Below, piece by piece: positions 8,573-16,815 of a stretch of DNA of 38,072 nucleotides. The stretch lies in IMG/VR virus record IMGVR_UViG_3300043424_000225, positions 1 through 38,072 of that record; one strand, written 5' to 3'. The position numbers and the translations under genes are program-made. The notes under the pieces are model-generated. The model was not told where the DNA came from and ran no database searches. It was given only the letters and a program-made list of their open reading frames with translations. How positions within the stretch are numbered: position 1 is the stretch's first letter; each line of letters starts with the position of its first letter. The stretch is from a virus.

Positions 8573-8766
8573 TTAAACTTAACCCTCCGAATGACGAACA
8601 GATGCGCCAAAACTTCCGCGCTATTGAGGCGGCTGACCGCATGAACTACAAGCGCGATCAGGACATTGACCCGGGCATGAACAGCATCATTTTGACGGCT
8701 CCGAATGGGACGCGCTATCGGCTTGTGGTGAGCAATGCGGGTCTGATTGGGACGGTGCCGGTATGA
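8569..8766 (+). CDS. Small hypothetical virion-region protein
   Basis: The protein is 65 aa with a GTG start overlapping the previous stop and GGAGG (8558-8562) at good spacing. The N-terminal half is helical and charged (NDEQMRQNFRAIEAADRMN). The C-terminal half is a short beta stretch (RYRLVVSNAGLIGTVPV). Short proteins of this pattern occur beside fibre or nozzle genes in podoviruses, perhaps as minor tail components, but I do not recognise a named family. The following gene starts by ATGA overlap. Confidence 0.7.
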   Translation: MIKLNPPNDEQMRQNFRAIEAADRMNYKRDQDIDPGMNSIILTAPNGTRYRLVVSNAGLIGTVPV

Positions 8767-10073
8767 GTACGTTTGTCGGACAAAAATTTAACTTGCCCGG
8801 TGTTGGCGATGTATCAGTGCAGGGTTTTGAAAAGTTTACTAACACCCCGGGATTTTTGGTAAACACGGACAAAGGTCAGTTCCTTTACTACGATCAGGAC
8901 TACGTAAACCGTGGTGCAGTTTATGACGGGACTCAGTATCAAACCCCCGAGCTTTTGAAGTACCTTAATTCCGGGGAATTGCTTTCCCTTGATTTAACCC
9001 CGTTTACCGATGACCCAACAGAAACAAATATCGGGCGGGCAATATCTGGCAAAGGCTATCTTTTTACAAATCCAGAGGCCGCAAATCTGTACGCAACGAC
9101 TCGGGGCGTAGATGATGGCAGCTTCAAGTCAATCAAAGGGCTTACCCGAGACGATTCCGGGAACCTTGTTTACTACACCGACATGTACGGTGACGGGAAA
9201 AACGGCGGCATCTCAATCGAGAGTGCGCCGGGGGTCATCAACACGCGCACATGGAATTCTAGCGGTGGAAAATCGTTTCTCGGAAAGACGTTCGGGAGTT
9301 TTGGGGAAAAGATTGCTGGCTCTATTCGCGATGTAATCAGTAACCCCATTGCGCAGCTTGCTATTTCCGCAGTAAACCCCGCAGCGGCGGCAGGCATACA
9401 GTTCGGCACAGCAGCCGGTTCCGGTGCGCCTATTGGCGATGCGCTTAAAGACGCTGCAAAAACCTATGCAATTGGTCAGGTGGGCAATGCCGTTGGTGGC
9501 GCTGCGGTAGGCGCATCAGGCGCTACCAATGCAATCGCCAGAGGCGCAATAGGCGGTGCAGCAGCAGGCGGCACACAGGGCTTGTTATCTGGCGGTAGCG
9601 TGTCAGAAGGCATCAAGTCAGGACTACTTGCAGGTGGTATTGGCGCAGGCGTGAACCAAGCTTTCAACGGCGCACCTGGTTCAGTTGGTGGTATTGATGA
9701 CAGCAACTACGATCTCGGCAAGTCCATGCAGTTGCAAGACATGTACTACGGGCGAATTCCCGGTGGCGCGCAGCAACGTGCGTTAAACGCTGCAAAGAAT
9801 TTTGGGCAAGAGCTTGTAACCGACAAACTTACCGGCTTGGCAAAAGCGGCATTGCTCGGTGGCGGTGGACTGCTTGCTGGCAGAGCGATTGCAGGCGGTC
9901 TACTCGGCTCTGGCGGTTCACGGCAACAACCACAACAACAGGCAGCACTGCCGATAAGCAGGTTTGGTATCACCCCGCAGGTCAATCAGTACACTGGGGA
10001 TTTCAACACATACGGGGAGCGCGGTAGTGGCGACTTCCGTTTCTATAACGCTCCTGTGGGGCTTTTGGGGTAA
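8763..10073 (+). CDS. Gly/Ala-rich virion protein, ejection-protein candidate
   Basis: The protein is 436 aa. Residues about 1-165 are a mixed, Tyr-rich folded part. Residues about 185-310 are a long Gly/Ala region with small-residue helices (repeated AAVGASGATNA and GGAAAGGTQGLL patterns) that could insert into or line a membrane. The end is Gln-rich with NQYTGDFNTYGERGSGDFRFY. Ala/Gly-rich amphipathic proteins clustered after the nozzle gene are typical of podovirus ejection proteins, which leave the capsid and build a channel across the cell envelope. Function is inferred. It precedes a similar gene by three bases. Confidence 0.65.
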   Translation: MSTFVGQKFNLPGVGDVSVQGFEKFTNTPGFLVNTDKGQFLYYDQDYVNRGAVYDGTQYQTPELLKYLNSGELLSLDLTPFTDDPTETNIGRAISGKGYLFTNPEAANLYATTRGVDDGSFKSIKGLTRDDSGNLVYYTDMYGDGKNGGISIESAPGVINTRTWNSSGGKSFLGKTFGSFGEKIAGSIRDVISNPIAQLAISAVNPAAAAGIQFGTAAGSGAPIGDALKDAAKTYAIGQVGNAVGGAAVGASGATNAIARGAIGGAAAGGTQGLLSGGSVSEGIKSGLLAGGIGAGVNQAFNGAPGSVGGIDDSNYDLGKSMQLQDMYYGRIPGGAQQRALNAAKNFGQELVTDKLTGLAKAALLGGGGLLAGRAIAGGLLGSGGSRQQPQQQAALPISRFGITPQVNQYTGDFNTYGERGSGDFRFYNAPVGLLG

Positions 10074-10076
10074 GAC

Positions 10077-11114
10077 ATGGCACTTGACTTTTTAGGCTCT
10101 AAGCAGACGGGTATGCAGAACATCAGTTCTACCATTGACCCCGATTTGAAGCAGGCGTATCTGAATCAGATCAACTACGCTAACACGGTGGCAGACCGTC
10201 CTTACCAACAATATGAAGGGCCGCAGGTTGCCGGGTTTAGCCAAGACCAACAGAACGCATTTCAAGGTATCAGGAATCTGCAAAACGGGTTTCAACCGTA
10301 CCTGCAAGGCGCTGCCAACGCAACGCAAGGTGTGATGGGCGCACAGGCGGGCAACTTCCTGACGGGCAACATTGGTGCGTACATGAACCCGTACACGCAG
10401 CAAGTCATCAACACCACGATGAGCGACATTGACCGTGCTCGCCAGATGCAGCAACAACAGGTCAACGCACAAGCACTGTCCCGTGGTGCGTTTGGTGGCT
10501 CTCGACAAGCGGTTGCGGAGGCTGAGAACAATCGAAACTTTATGGATCAGCAAGCCCGCACGATTGCCGGATTGCGTCAGCAGGGATTCGACACAGCAGC
10601 GGGTCTGATGCAGCGTGACTTTGACCGCGAGCAACAGCAGCAACAGTTGCGGCTTGGTGCAGCCAACCAATTCGCAAACCTCGGCAGTCTTGGTCAGCAA
10701 CTCGGGCTTAATCAGGCTCAAGCACTGGGTCAGGTTGGTGGCCTGCAACAGCAACAGCAGCAACGCAACCTTGATGTGGCAAAGGCTGACTTTGAGCGGC
10801 AGTGGAATTACCCCGTTCAGCAACTTGCCATTCGGCAGTCGGCGTTGCCTGCCCCCAACGCTTTCGGTGGTACGCAGTCCACGCCGATATTTGAGAACAA
10901 CGCAGCAACTTTGGCAGGGCTTGTGGGTGCTGGCTCAGGTGTGGCTAAGAATCTCGGCATCACAGGCGCAGACATTGGAAGTGCGTTGGGCACGGGGCTT
11001 AACTTTTTGGGCGGGTTGGGTTCAAATCTGTTTAGCGGATTTAATTTGTTTGGCGGGTCATCGGGTGGTGCAAGTAGCCCATTGATAGGTGACTTTGACA
11101 GCACTTTTGGTTGA
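10077..11114 (+). CDS. Gln-rich internal virion or ejection-type protein
   Basis: The protein is 345 aa. A conserved-looking core reads NPYTQQVINTTMSDIDRAR and then LSRGAFGGSRQAVAEAENNR (about 103-160), a combination I associate with podovirus structural proteins. Long Gln tracts (QQQQQ) and helical heptads follow, and the C-terminal 90 residues are Gly-rich. It is probably packed inside the head or ejected with the DNA. The Gln runs are encoded by alternating CAG/CAA and create a spurious antisense reading frame at 10092-10823. Confidence 0.68.
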   Translation: MALDFLGSKQTGMQNISSTIDPDLKQAYLNQINYANTVADRPYQQYEGPQVAGFSQDQQNAFQGIRNLQNGFQPYLQGAANATQGVMGAQAGNFLTGNIGAYMNPYTQQVINTTMSDIDRARQMQQQQVNAQALSRGAFGGSRQAVAEAENNRNFMDQQARTIAGLRQQGFDTAAGLMQRDFDREQQQQQLRLGAANQFANLGSLGQQLGLNQAQALGQVGGLQQQQQQRNLDVAKADFERQWNYPVQQLAIRQSALPAPNAFGGTQSTPIFENNAATLAGLVGAGSGVAKNLGITGADIGSALGTGLNFLGGLGSNLFSGFNLFGGSSGGASSPLIGDFDSTFG

Positions 11115-11122
11115 GGCAAAAC

Positions 11123-12328
11123 ATGGCATCTCTAAGCGACATTTTCGGCAACGCCAAGGGCTTGAAGGGCTTGCTCACAGACGATGAGATTGGCTCGGCA
11201 CAGGGTGACGCACTGCTGCAAGCCTCCCTTGCTCTCATGGCTGCGGGTGGCCCGTCTGCCTCTCCGGTTTCGTTTGGGCAGGCATTGGCAAACGCATACG
11301 GCAAGGGTAGGGAAGCGTTTAAGGGCGGCATCGAGTCGCAAGTGGGCAACCTGCTGACGGCGCAGAAGGTCAATGAGTTGAAGCGGCAGCAGAAATTGCA
11401 AGAGGCATTTACTGAGATGCAGGCAGGGCTACCGGCGTACGTCCGTAGCCGAACAAGTGGCGAGGTTAGCCCACAACAGGCAATCTCAGCACCCGGTATG
11501 CAGGCAGGCCCGACAGTTGAACGTGCGTCTATGATTGGTCAGCCCATGCCCCGAATCTCTGAGGCTAAAGCCAATGCGGAGTATTACCGCATGCAGGCTC
11601 CCAAGTTTGCTGCGGTTGACCCTGAGCGGGCGCAAAAACTTCTGGAGTACGCTGACAAGTTAGACCCGCCGTTTGAGTACGCTGCCAACATCACACAAGA
11701 GGTAGACGGCAAGCCTGTGCAGATGATGGTGGGCAAGCGTGGACAGATGCAAGCGATTGGTTCACCGTATGAGGCTTCCCCGTCATCGGTGAAGGAGTAC
11801 CAGTTTGCGGTCAAACAGGGCTATCCCGGCACTTATCAGCAGTTCCAGATTGAGCAGAAGAAGGCGGGAGCTTCAACCAATACCATCAATTTGCCGTCTG
11901 AGTCAGAGCGCACTGCCGGATTCTTGACGCAGCGTTTACAGCAGGGTTTGTCTTCTTTGGCTAGCGCGGTTGGCGTGGATCCGAACGCAGCAAAGCCCAA
12001 CATGGGGTCTGAGGTTATCGCCCGTTTGACCGGAAGCGATGCGCTGAAAAACATGACATTGCCTGAGCAACGGCAAATTGTAGAGAACGCTCAGATTGAG
12101 ATTCTAGATTCGGCCTTGACGCTAGGAACGGGAGCAGCGTACACCCGTGAGCAGTTGGACGGTTACCGAAAAACATACTTCCCGCAAGTTGGTGATAGCC
12201 CCGCCACGATTGCAGACAAGCAAAAACGGGTGCTAAACCTTTTGGCTGCCGCCCGTATCAAGTCGGGGCGAGCAACTCCGACGGATATTGGTCTGCCCTC
12301 TGGCGTTACCGTTGAAAAGGTCAAATGA
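11123..12328 (+). CDS. Hypothetical virion or ejection-type protein
   Basis: The protein is 401 aa from the ATG at 11123, which has GAGG six bases upstream. An in-frame TTG at 11111 is less likely. The first 70 residues (DEIGSAQGDALLQASLALMA, GQALANAYGKG) are helical and Ala-rich. The middle contains a beta segment (ITQEVDGKPVQMMVGKRGQM) and the rest is helical. No enzyme motif is seen. Neighbours on both sides are large Ala/Gly-rich proteins, so it is likely part of the same ejectosome or internal core. Confidence 0.65.
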   Translation: MASLSDIFGNAKGLKGLLTDDEIGSAQGDALLQASLALMAAGGPSASPVSFGQALANAYGKGREAFKGGIESQVGNLLTAQKVNELKRQQKLQEAFTEMQAGLPAYVRSRTSGEVSPQQAISAPGMQAGPTVERASMIGQPMPRISEAKANAEYYRMQAPKFAAVDPERAQKLLEYADKLDPPFEYAANITQEVDGKPVQMMVGKRGQMQAIGSPYEASPSSVKEYQFAVKQGYPGTYQQFQIEQKKAGASTNTINLPSESERTAGFLTQRLQQGLSSLASAVGVDPNAAKPNMGSEVIARLTGSDALKNMTLPEQRQIVENAQIEILDSALTLGTGAAYTREQLDGYRKTYFPQVGDSPATIADKQKRVLNLLAAARIKSGRATPTDIGLPSGVTVEKVK

Positions 12329-13935
12329 TGAACGAATATCTGGTAACGATTGACGGGCAGAAGTATAGGGTTAAGTCTGCCTCGCCACTGTCCAATGAGC
12401 AGGCTTATCAGGCGGCTTTGCAGCAGGTACAAAGCCCCGTACAACCCATGACAACCGACAAGGAACGTGTACCGTATAGCGGCGCTGCCGAGGGCATACG
12501 CGCCTTTGGTCAGGGCGTAACTCTAGGGTTTGGTGATGAGATAGAGGCTGCATTACGTACCGGCGCAATGTCAGGGCAACAGTACGAGCAGATGCGTAAC
12601 CAGTTGCGGGCGCAACAGGCATCGTTTGGCGAGGATTACCCCGTAGCCTCCACAGCGGCGAACATTGCAGGCGGGTTGGTCGTACCTGGTGGCATGGCGT
12701 TACGCGCAGGCGCAAAAGCCCCCTCATTGCTTAAAACCACGCTTGGCGGTGGCGCTGTGGGCGGTGCTGAGTCTGTTGGGCGCTCGGAAACCCCGCAGGG
12801 CATGAGCGAGAACGTATTGAAAGACGCAGCACTTGGCGCAGGCTTGTCGCTAGGTGGCGGTGTGGTCGGACGGGCATTGCGCCCTGAACTTGACCCCGTG
12901 GCAAAGAGCCTGATGCAGCAAGGTGTTCGCATGACACCAGGGCAGGCATTGGGCGGCGTGGTTGAGAGTTTTGAGGAAGTCGGTAGCGGTGCGCCTATCG
13001 TCAAGTCTTTAATTAACCCTGCACGGACAAGTGCCATCAAGTCGTTTGATATGGCGGCGTTTGACAAGGCACTAGCCCCTATCGGACTCAAAGCCCCGCG
13101 TGATGGTACGGTGCGCGAGGCGTTGTCGTTCACACGTGATGCGTTGGGCAAAGAGTACGACCGCATATACCCGCAGATGACACTGGCTTACAACAAGACG
13201 CTAGAGAACCAGATGGTGGGTTTGCTTAATCGTTACCCGAAAAGCAAACTGCCCGACGCACAGCGTGAGTTTTTCCAGAACAACATCATGGGTGTGGTGG
13301 ACACGCTATCGCAGGGTGCAATCAGCGGTGCGCGTATCAAGGCATTGCGCCAAGACCTGCGGGACATGGCGCTGAAGTACAAGAACGAAACAGGCGATGC
13401 AGGACTGCTGTACGAGCCATTGCGTGACCTTGATATTGCAGTGGGCAAATCGTTGCAGAATCAGAACCGCAAACTGGCGCGTGAGTTGGCAAAGACCGAT
13501 GAGGGTTATTCCAAATTTGTCGCCATTGAGACGGCTGTGCCTGTTGGCGGGGGTGTTGAGGGCATCTTCTCACCGGCACAGTTGGCGCAGTCCACGGCAC
13601 GGGCTGACAAGTCTATCCGCAAGGGCGCAAGCCGTCGGGGCGAGACTGAGTTGAGCAAGTTTGCCCAAGAGGGCATTGAGCGCTTGGGCAGCAAGACACC
13701 GGACAGTGGCACAGCAGGACGGGCTGCTGGCATTGGTCTGATGACGGGTGCGGCGAGCGCCGTAGACCCGATGGCGGCAACGCTGACGGGCTTGGGGTCA
13801 TTGGCGTACACTGACCCCGCCATGAACGCGTTCCAGCGGTTTATAGCGGCACAGCGCCCTGGGTTAATGCAACGTGCAGGCGCAGGGTTAAGCCGTGCTG
13901 CACCATTTCTTCCTAGCCTGTTGTACGGAGACTGA
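12328..13935 (+). CDS. Large Ala/Gly-rich ejection-type protein
   Basis: The protein is 535 aa from the second ATG at 12328, which has AAGG seven bases upstream; the ATG at 12325 is an alternative. A short beta start (YLVTIDGQKYRVKSASP) is followed by FGQGVTLGFGDEIEAALRTG (about 62-81), a motif I associate with phage internal or injected proteins. Hydrophobic Gly-rich segments (NIAGGLVVPGGMALRAGA; LGAGLSLGGGVVGRAL) and long helices come next. It may form part of the trans-envelope conduit during DNA delivery. The assignment is inference from composition, motif and position. Confidence 0.65.
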   Translation: MNEYLVTIDGQKYRVKSASPLSNEQAYQAALQQVQSPVQPMTTDKERVPYSGAAEGIRAFGQGVTLGFGDEIEAALRTGAMSGQQYEQMRNQLRAQQASFGEDYPVASTAANIAGGLVVPGGMALRAGAKAPSLLKTTLGGGAVGGAESVGRSETPQGMSENVLKDAALGAGLSLGGGVVGRALRPELDPVAKSLMQQGVRMTPGQALGGVVESFEEVGSGAPIVKSLINPARTSAIKSFDMAAFDKALAPIGLKAPRDGTVREALSFTRDALGKEYDRIYPQMTLAYNKTLENQMVGLLNRYPKSKLPDAQREFFQNNIMGVVDTLSQGAISGARIKALRQDLRDMALKYKNETGDAGLLYEPLRDLDIAVGKSLQNQNRKLARELAKTDEGYSKFVAIETAVPVGGGVEGIFSPAQLAQSTARADKSIRKGASRRGETELSKFAQEGIERLGSKTPDSGTAGRAAGIGLMTGAASAVDPMAATLTGLGSLAYTDPAMNAFQRFIAAQRPGLMQRAGAGLSRAAPFLPSLLYGD

Positions 13936-13936
13936 C

Positions 13937-15184
13937 ATGCCATCACCCGCAAGCATGGTGAAACTGATGAAGGCGTTGGGTGTAAAACTTGACGACATTC
14001 CGGTAAATGACCGCCTGATTGTTCAGCACAACGTCAGAGCCGACAAGTTGGCAGCGGCAGATAAGTTGGGCGGTCTGCCCGTCCCTTCTCTTGCTGTGAG
14101 CAAAGCCGGTTCTCCGTTGCAAAACTTTGGTGAAATTACGTTGGTGGGCAAGCCTGAGATGGCTGTGCCGTCTGCCAAGAATCCGGTGTATCGGTCTGAT
14201 GCCTACACCAAACGCAAGCCAGAGGTGATTACGGAAGTTACCAAGCAGGGCGAGAAGAAACTGGCGGGGTTGCTTGATATTGACCAACCATATCAAGTGC
14301 GAGAACTTGCTAGGCAGATTTCTAACCCGAATGAGTTGCGCTACAACGATGCGCTAATCAACAAGTTCATCAAAGAGTTTGGGCTAAAAGTTCCAGACCG
14401 AAAAGACGTTCGCGGAGATTACGCTTACGAGGTTGGCAATCTTGCCAGAGGTGACGAGCGTTTTGAGGACTTCATCGCCAATTTTGTAAACACACTGCCG
14501 CAGCAAGGTGTGGAGGTTACGGAAAAGATTTTCAAGGGCTACACGCCATCTGGTGATCGCCGTTACGCTGCTGCCACGTTGGATAACATCGTCAAGATGA
14601 TGAAGGGCGGCGCAGGTGATGAAGGGTTCAATTACGGGTTAGGCTCCATGCGCTCAGTGTTACAACCCAAGTTCAAGACGTTTGAACAGGTGCAAGGTGC
14701 GCGTAACCAGATTGTCCCATCTGCTGAGTTTGAGACAATCAAAGCCCCGCTAGACCAGCAATTCAAAGACGTTTATTCCTTGCTGTCTCAGGCGGGAATG
14801 TATCGGGCTGATGATGCGCTTATGCAGGCAGCGGAGAACCGAAGCCCTGCTATCCTGAAAACCTTGTACCCCGACTTGTCACCAGAGGCATACGACTCCG
14901 CATCTGCGCTTTTGAGTCGTTTGTCAGACCCTCGCCTGCCTACTGAATACTTTGAGATTAAGCCACAGAGGGCAGTTGGGTTAAACGAGTTTGCGGGGGC
15001 TATTGTTCCTGAGAGCGCATCAGGCAAGACGATAGACATTTTGCGTCGTGGCGGCATTAATGACTTGCAGTTCTACCGTGACGAGGCTGACCGGATTGCA
15101 AAGTTCATGCGCTTCCCGAATCAAATGTTCAGTGCTGCGCCTGTCGCACCTGGATTGCTGTCAATAATGTCGGACGAGGAATAA
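13937..15184 (+). CDS. Polyvalent-type protein (GGLPVPSLAV domain), probably virion-delivered
   Basis: The protein is 415 aa from the ATG at 13937, supported by ACGGAG six bases upstream; a longer frame from 13895 lacks support. Residues about 30-95 contain KLGGLPVPSLAVSKAG, FGEITLVGKPEM and NPVYRSDAYTKRKP. I know this pattern from very large multi-domain 'polyvalent' proteins of phages and conjugative elements, which travel with the DNA into the recipient cell. Here it is a separate short gene next to ejection-type genes. The remaining 300 residues are helical without a known active site. It may act in the host cell immediately after injection; that is an inference. Confidence 0.62.
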   Translation: MPSPASMVKLMKALGVKLDDIPVNDRLIVQHNVRADKLAAADKLGGLPVPSLAVSKAGSPLQNFGEITLVGKPEMAVPSAKNPVYRSDAYTKRKPEVITEVTKQGEKKLAGLLDIDQPYQVRELARQISNPNELRYNDALINKFIKEFGLKVPDRKDVRGDYAYEVGNLARGDERFEDFIANFVNTLPQQGVEVTEKIFKGYTPSGDRRYAAATLDNIVKMMKGGAGDEGFNYGLGSMRSVLQPKFKTFEQVQGARNQIVPSAEFETIKAPLDQQFKDVYSLLSQAGMYRADDALMQAAENRSPAILKTLYPDLSPEAYDSASALLSRLSDPRLPTEYFEIKPQRAVGLNEFAGAIVPESASGKTIDILRRGGINDLQFYRDEADRIAKFMRFPNQMFSAAPVAPGLLSIMSDEE

Positions 15185-15188
15185 CAAA

Positions 15189-15554
15189 ATGCCCGAACTC
15201 AAAGCTTCCCCCCGCAACCGTTTTGTCGGGCTTCTGGCTGACGCACTGCAAGCCGGTAAGTCTGGACTAGACACGGTGCAATTACCCGTCATTGGTGGGT
15301 TTGGTAGCTTGCTGATGGGCGATGCACCGGAGTTGGTAAACGAGGTTGCCTATTACGGCCCACAGGCTCTTGTGAAGGGCGGTAACGCTGCTACAGGCGG
15401 GCTTGGTACGTTCAGACCCGACCCACGCATCTTAGACGTTGCAGGCGTTGCTGCGGGTGCACCGGGGGCGGGGGGATTAGCCAAACAGACTAACAAAGAA
15501 CTTGTAGAGTTCTTGCGTAAAGGCGGTTATCTAAAAGGCCTCCTAGCCGACTAA
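15189..15554 (+). CDS. Hypothetical protein at the end of the late operon
   Basis: The protein is 121 aa with a helical N-terminus and a Gly/Pro-rich centre (GGLGTFRPDPRILDVAGVAAGAPGAGG) containing hydrophobic stretches. It lies four bases after the polyvalent-type gene and is the last rightward gene before the leftward operon. Its stop overlaps the stop of the opposing gene by 12 bp. It could be a split-off end of a larger ejected protein. No family is recognised. Confidence 0.68.
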   Translation: MPELKASPRNRFVGLLADALQAGKSGLDTVQLPVIGGFGSLLMGDAPELVNEVAYYGPQALVKGGNAATGGLGTFRPDPRILDVAGVAAGAPGAGGLAKQTNKELVEFLRKGGYLKGLLAD

Positions 15555-15734
15555 CCTCAACCTACCTCTACGAGCCTCAAACGCCTTTTGCTCCAAGTGC
15601 TCGACCCTCTCACGCAGGGTCAGCACCTCAACGCGTAGGCGGTCAATCTCTACCTGTTGGGCTTGCCATGCCTGATATGCTGCTTCAATGTGGGATATCG
15701 GGTTCGCCGTTGCCCACTGTATGAACTTGTCCAT
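15543..15734 (-). CDS. Small coiled-coil protein, last gene of the leftward operon
   Basis: The protein is 63 aa from the ATG at 15734, with GAGG five bases upstream. The open frame reaches 15911, but that extension has no ribosome site. After a WATANPISHIEAAYQAW start, residues 25-52 form a heptad coiled coil (VEIDRLRVEVLTLRERVEHL) and the tail is Arg-rich. It converges with the late operon and the two coding ends overlap by 12 bp. Role unknown. Confidence 0.6.
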   Translation of the reverse strand: MDKFIQWATANPISHIEAAYQAWQAQQVEIDRLRVEVLTLRERVEHLEQKAFEARRGRLRLVG

Positions 15735-15879
15735 GCTAACCTCGCTTGTGAGGATATGACACTGTGACACATCGAGGGCTATTGTGTTCCCCCGACAAAG
15801 GGTTAAAATAAGTTGCTCTTTCTTTGTTTGAGTCACCACCCAATTGGTTACGCCAGTTTCCAATGACCTACCGGCGGGT

Positions 15880-16227
15880 TCAAACACCGGACATGTACCG
15901 TTCCACGGCACGGACTAGACTTTCAATGTCCGGCGCACAGTATTTGTCCCACAAAACCTGAATCTGTTGCCGCGTCAGTGGCGGCTTGTCTATCTTCGCC
16001 ACAGGGCTTGCGTACAGCGGCACGGGTGCCGGTCGCATACCTGGCGGGATAGCGTCTAACACGGCAGCGGTTAGCCCTGCGCTGTCCAACACGGCGTATG
16101 CCACCGGCTGCTGCGTACGGGTATGGCGTAACGCTGCAAGCCAGAACACAAAACGCTCGTCCGTTGGCTCACAGTTGATGCTCTCGCAAAAGTCGGTAAA
16201 CGCCTGCCGGTGGTGTGTCTCATCCAT
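15880..16227 (-). CDS. Hypothetical early protein
   Basis: The protein is 115 aa. The first part is helical (AFTDFCESINCEPTDERFVFWLAAL). The middle has PVAYAVLDSAG and PVPLYASPVAK, a 'QPVA...PLY..P' pattern that also occurs in the gene at 17574-18017 and in many phage early hypotheticals. The start codon is odd: it is preceded directly by a T-run and GC hairpin (16228-16253) with no Shine-Dalgarno, so either the start is downstream or expression is limited by that hairpin. Confidence 0.6.
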   Translation of the reverse strand: MDETHHRQAFTDFCESINCEPTDERFVFWLAALRHTRTQQPVAYAVLDSAGLTAAVLDAIPPGMRPAPVPLYASPVAKIDKPPLTRQQIQVLWDKYCAPDIESLVRAVERYMSGV

Positions 16228-16253
16228 AAAAAAGTCCCGCGCTAGGCGGGACT
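16228..16253 (-). terminator. Leftward intrinsic terminator or attenuator
   Basis: An 8-bp perfect stem, AGTCCCGC (16233-16240) with GCGGGACT (16246-16253), has a 5-base loop. On the - strand it is followed at once by a run of T (16233-16228) and then the ATG of the 115-aa gene. The form is a standard intrinsic terminator for leftward transcription, placed inside the operon rather than at its end. Confidence 0.8.
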
Positions 16254-16283
16254 ATAACGCCTGCTTGCGCAGGACGGAGACAA

Positions 16284-16355
16284 TCAAAAGTCTTCAATGA
16301 GCAGGGCAATAAGGGTGAGCATGGTGAGCAGTAAAAACCAGTGGTCGGGGGTCAT
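16284..16355 (-). CDS. 23-residue membrane peptide
   Basis: The ATG at 16355 overlaps the upstream gene stop (ATGA) and opens a 23-codon frame, MTPDHWFLLLTMLTLIALLI followed by EDF and TGA. Seventeen consecutive residues are hydrophobic, enough for one membrane span, with an acidic C-terminus. Coupling to the upstream gene and the clean hydrophobic pattern argue that it is real despite its size. It could be a small lysis or membrane-active regulator. No homology can be judged. Confidence 0.5.
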   Translation of the reverse strand: MTPDHWFLLLTMLTLIALLIEDF

Positions 16356-16585
16356 TCTGGTTTGCCCTTCCAAGTGCACACAGAACATGATTTCCAGATT
16401 GAGTCCGTCCCGTTTACGACGCCTTCGTTTTCGTAGGTTTCAGAACCGCAGGATGGGCAAAGTCCAAGACGGTTGCGCTCATGTGCCAAAACAAGCGGAT
16501 GGCTATGCACCCCGTCTGAGTGCCATATCAGCCCTGTTGCAAACCCTGCTTCCCGTGCAATTCGAATGATTTCGTCGTGGGTCAT
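16352..16585 (-). CDS. Zinc-ribbon-like protein with MT-(H/R)-D N-terminal module
   Basis: The protein is 77 aa from the ATG at 16585, which overlaps the upstream stop (ATGA). The N-terminus MTHDEIIRIAREAGF matches the N-terminal module of two genes near 19.1-19.5 kb. The C-terminus has CPSCG and CSVC pairs about 26 residues apart ending in WKGKPE, a probable Zn ribbon. The C-terminal half is clearly related to the next upstream gene. It therefore looks like a chimera of two small families found in this operon. Function unknown, possibly nucleic-acid or protein binding. Confidence 0.65.
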   Translation of the reverse strand: MTHDEIIRIAREAGFATGLIWHSDGVHSHPLVLAHERNRLGLCPSCGSETYENEGVVNGTDSIWKSCSVCTWKGKPE

Positions 16586-16815
16586 TCCGGTTCCCCCACC
16601 CAATCACATTCTGAGCAGGTCAGCCAAAACGTCTCAATGTTGCCCACAAAGTCGTGATTCTGGCGGGTTTCGGCTCCGCACTGGGGGCAGAGGTTGAGGC
16701 GTTTGCGCAGGGCGGCTATCGCTGCGTTCTTCCCCTCAATCTGCTGCGGGTGCTTCACTGGCATGTTGCGCAGCAAGTCAAGGCAGCGCTGTAGCAGGTC
16801 GGTGTCGTCTTTCAT
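16582..16815 (-). CDS. Zinc-ribbon-like protein, paralogue of the next gene
   Basis: The protein is 77 aa from the ATG at 16815, with GGAG eight bases upstream and ATGA overlap with the preceding gene; the open frame to 16839 is not supported. The N-terminal 45 residues are helical (TDLLQRCLDLLRNMP). The C-terminus carries CPQCG and CSEC pairs and ends CDWVGEPE, paralleling CTWKGKPE in the downstream neighbour. A tandem duplication with divergence of the N-terminal half explains the pair. Confidence 0.65.
   Translation of the reverse strand: MKDDTDLLQRCLDLLRNMPVKHPQQIEGKNAAIAALRKRLNLCPQCGAETRQNHDFVGNIETFWLTCSECDWVGEPE

Noticed and set aside
10092-10823. 243-codon antisense open frame
   Set aside because: It lies opposite the Gln-rich virion protein. 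Its Leu runs simply mirror CAG/CAA codons, and it has no ribosome site or operon context.
15735-15879. Promoter or gene in the 145-bp gap between the last two leftward genes
   Set aside because: The open frame to 15911 lacks a ribosome site. Possible -10 elements (TATTTT, CACAAT on the - strand) have no properly spaced -35.
16260-16274. Second small hairpin (CCTGC TTGC GCAGG) next to the leftward terminator
   Set aside because: It is a short stem without a T-run on either strand. It may only add to the neighbouring structure, so I do not call a separate terminator.
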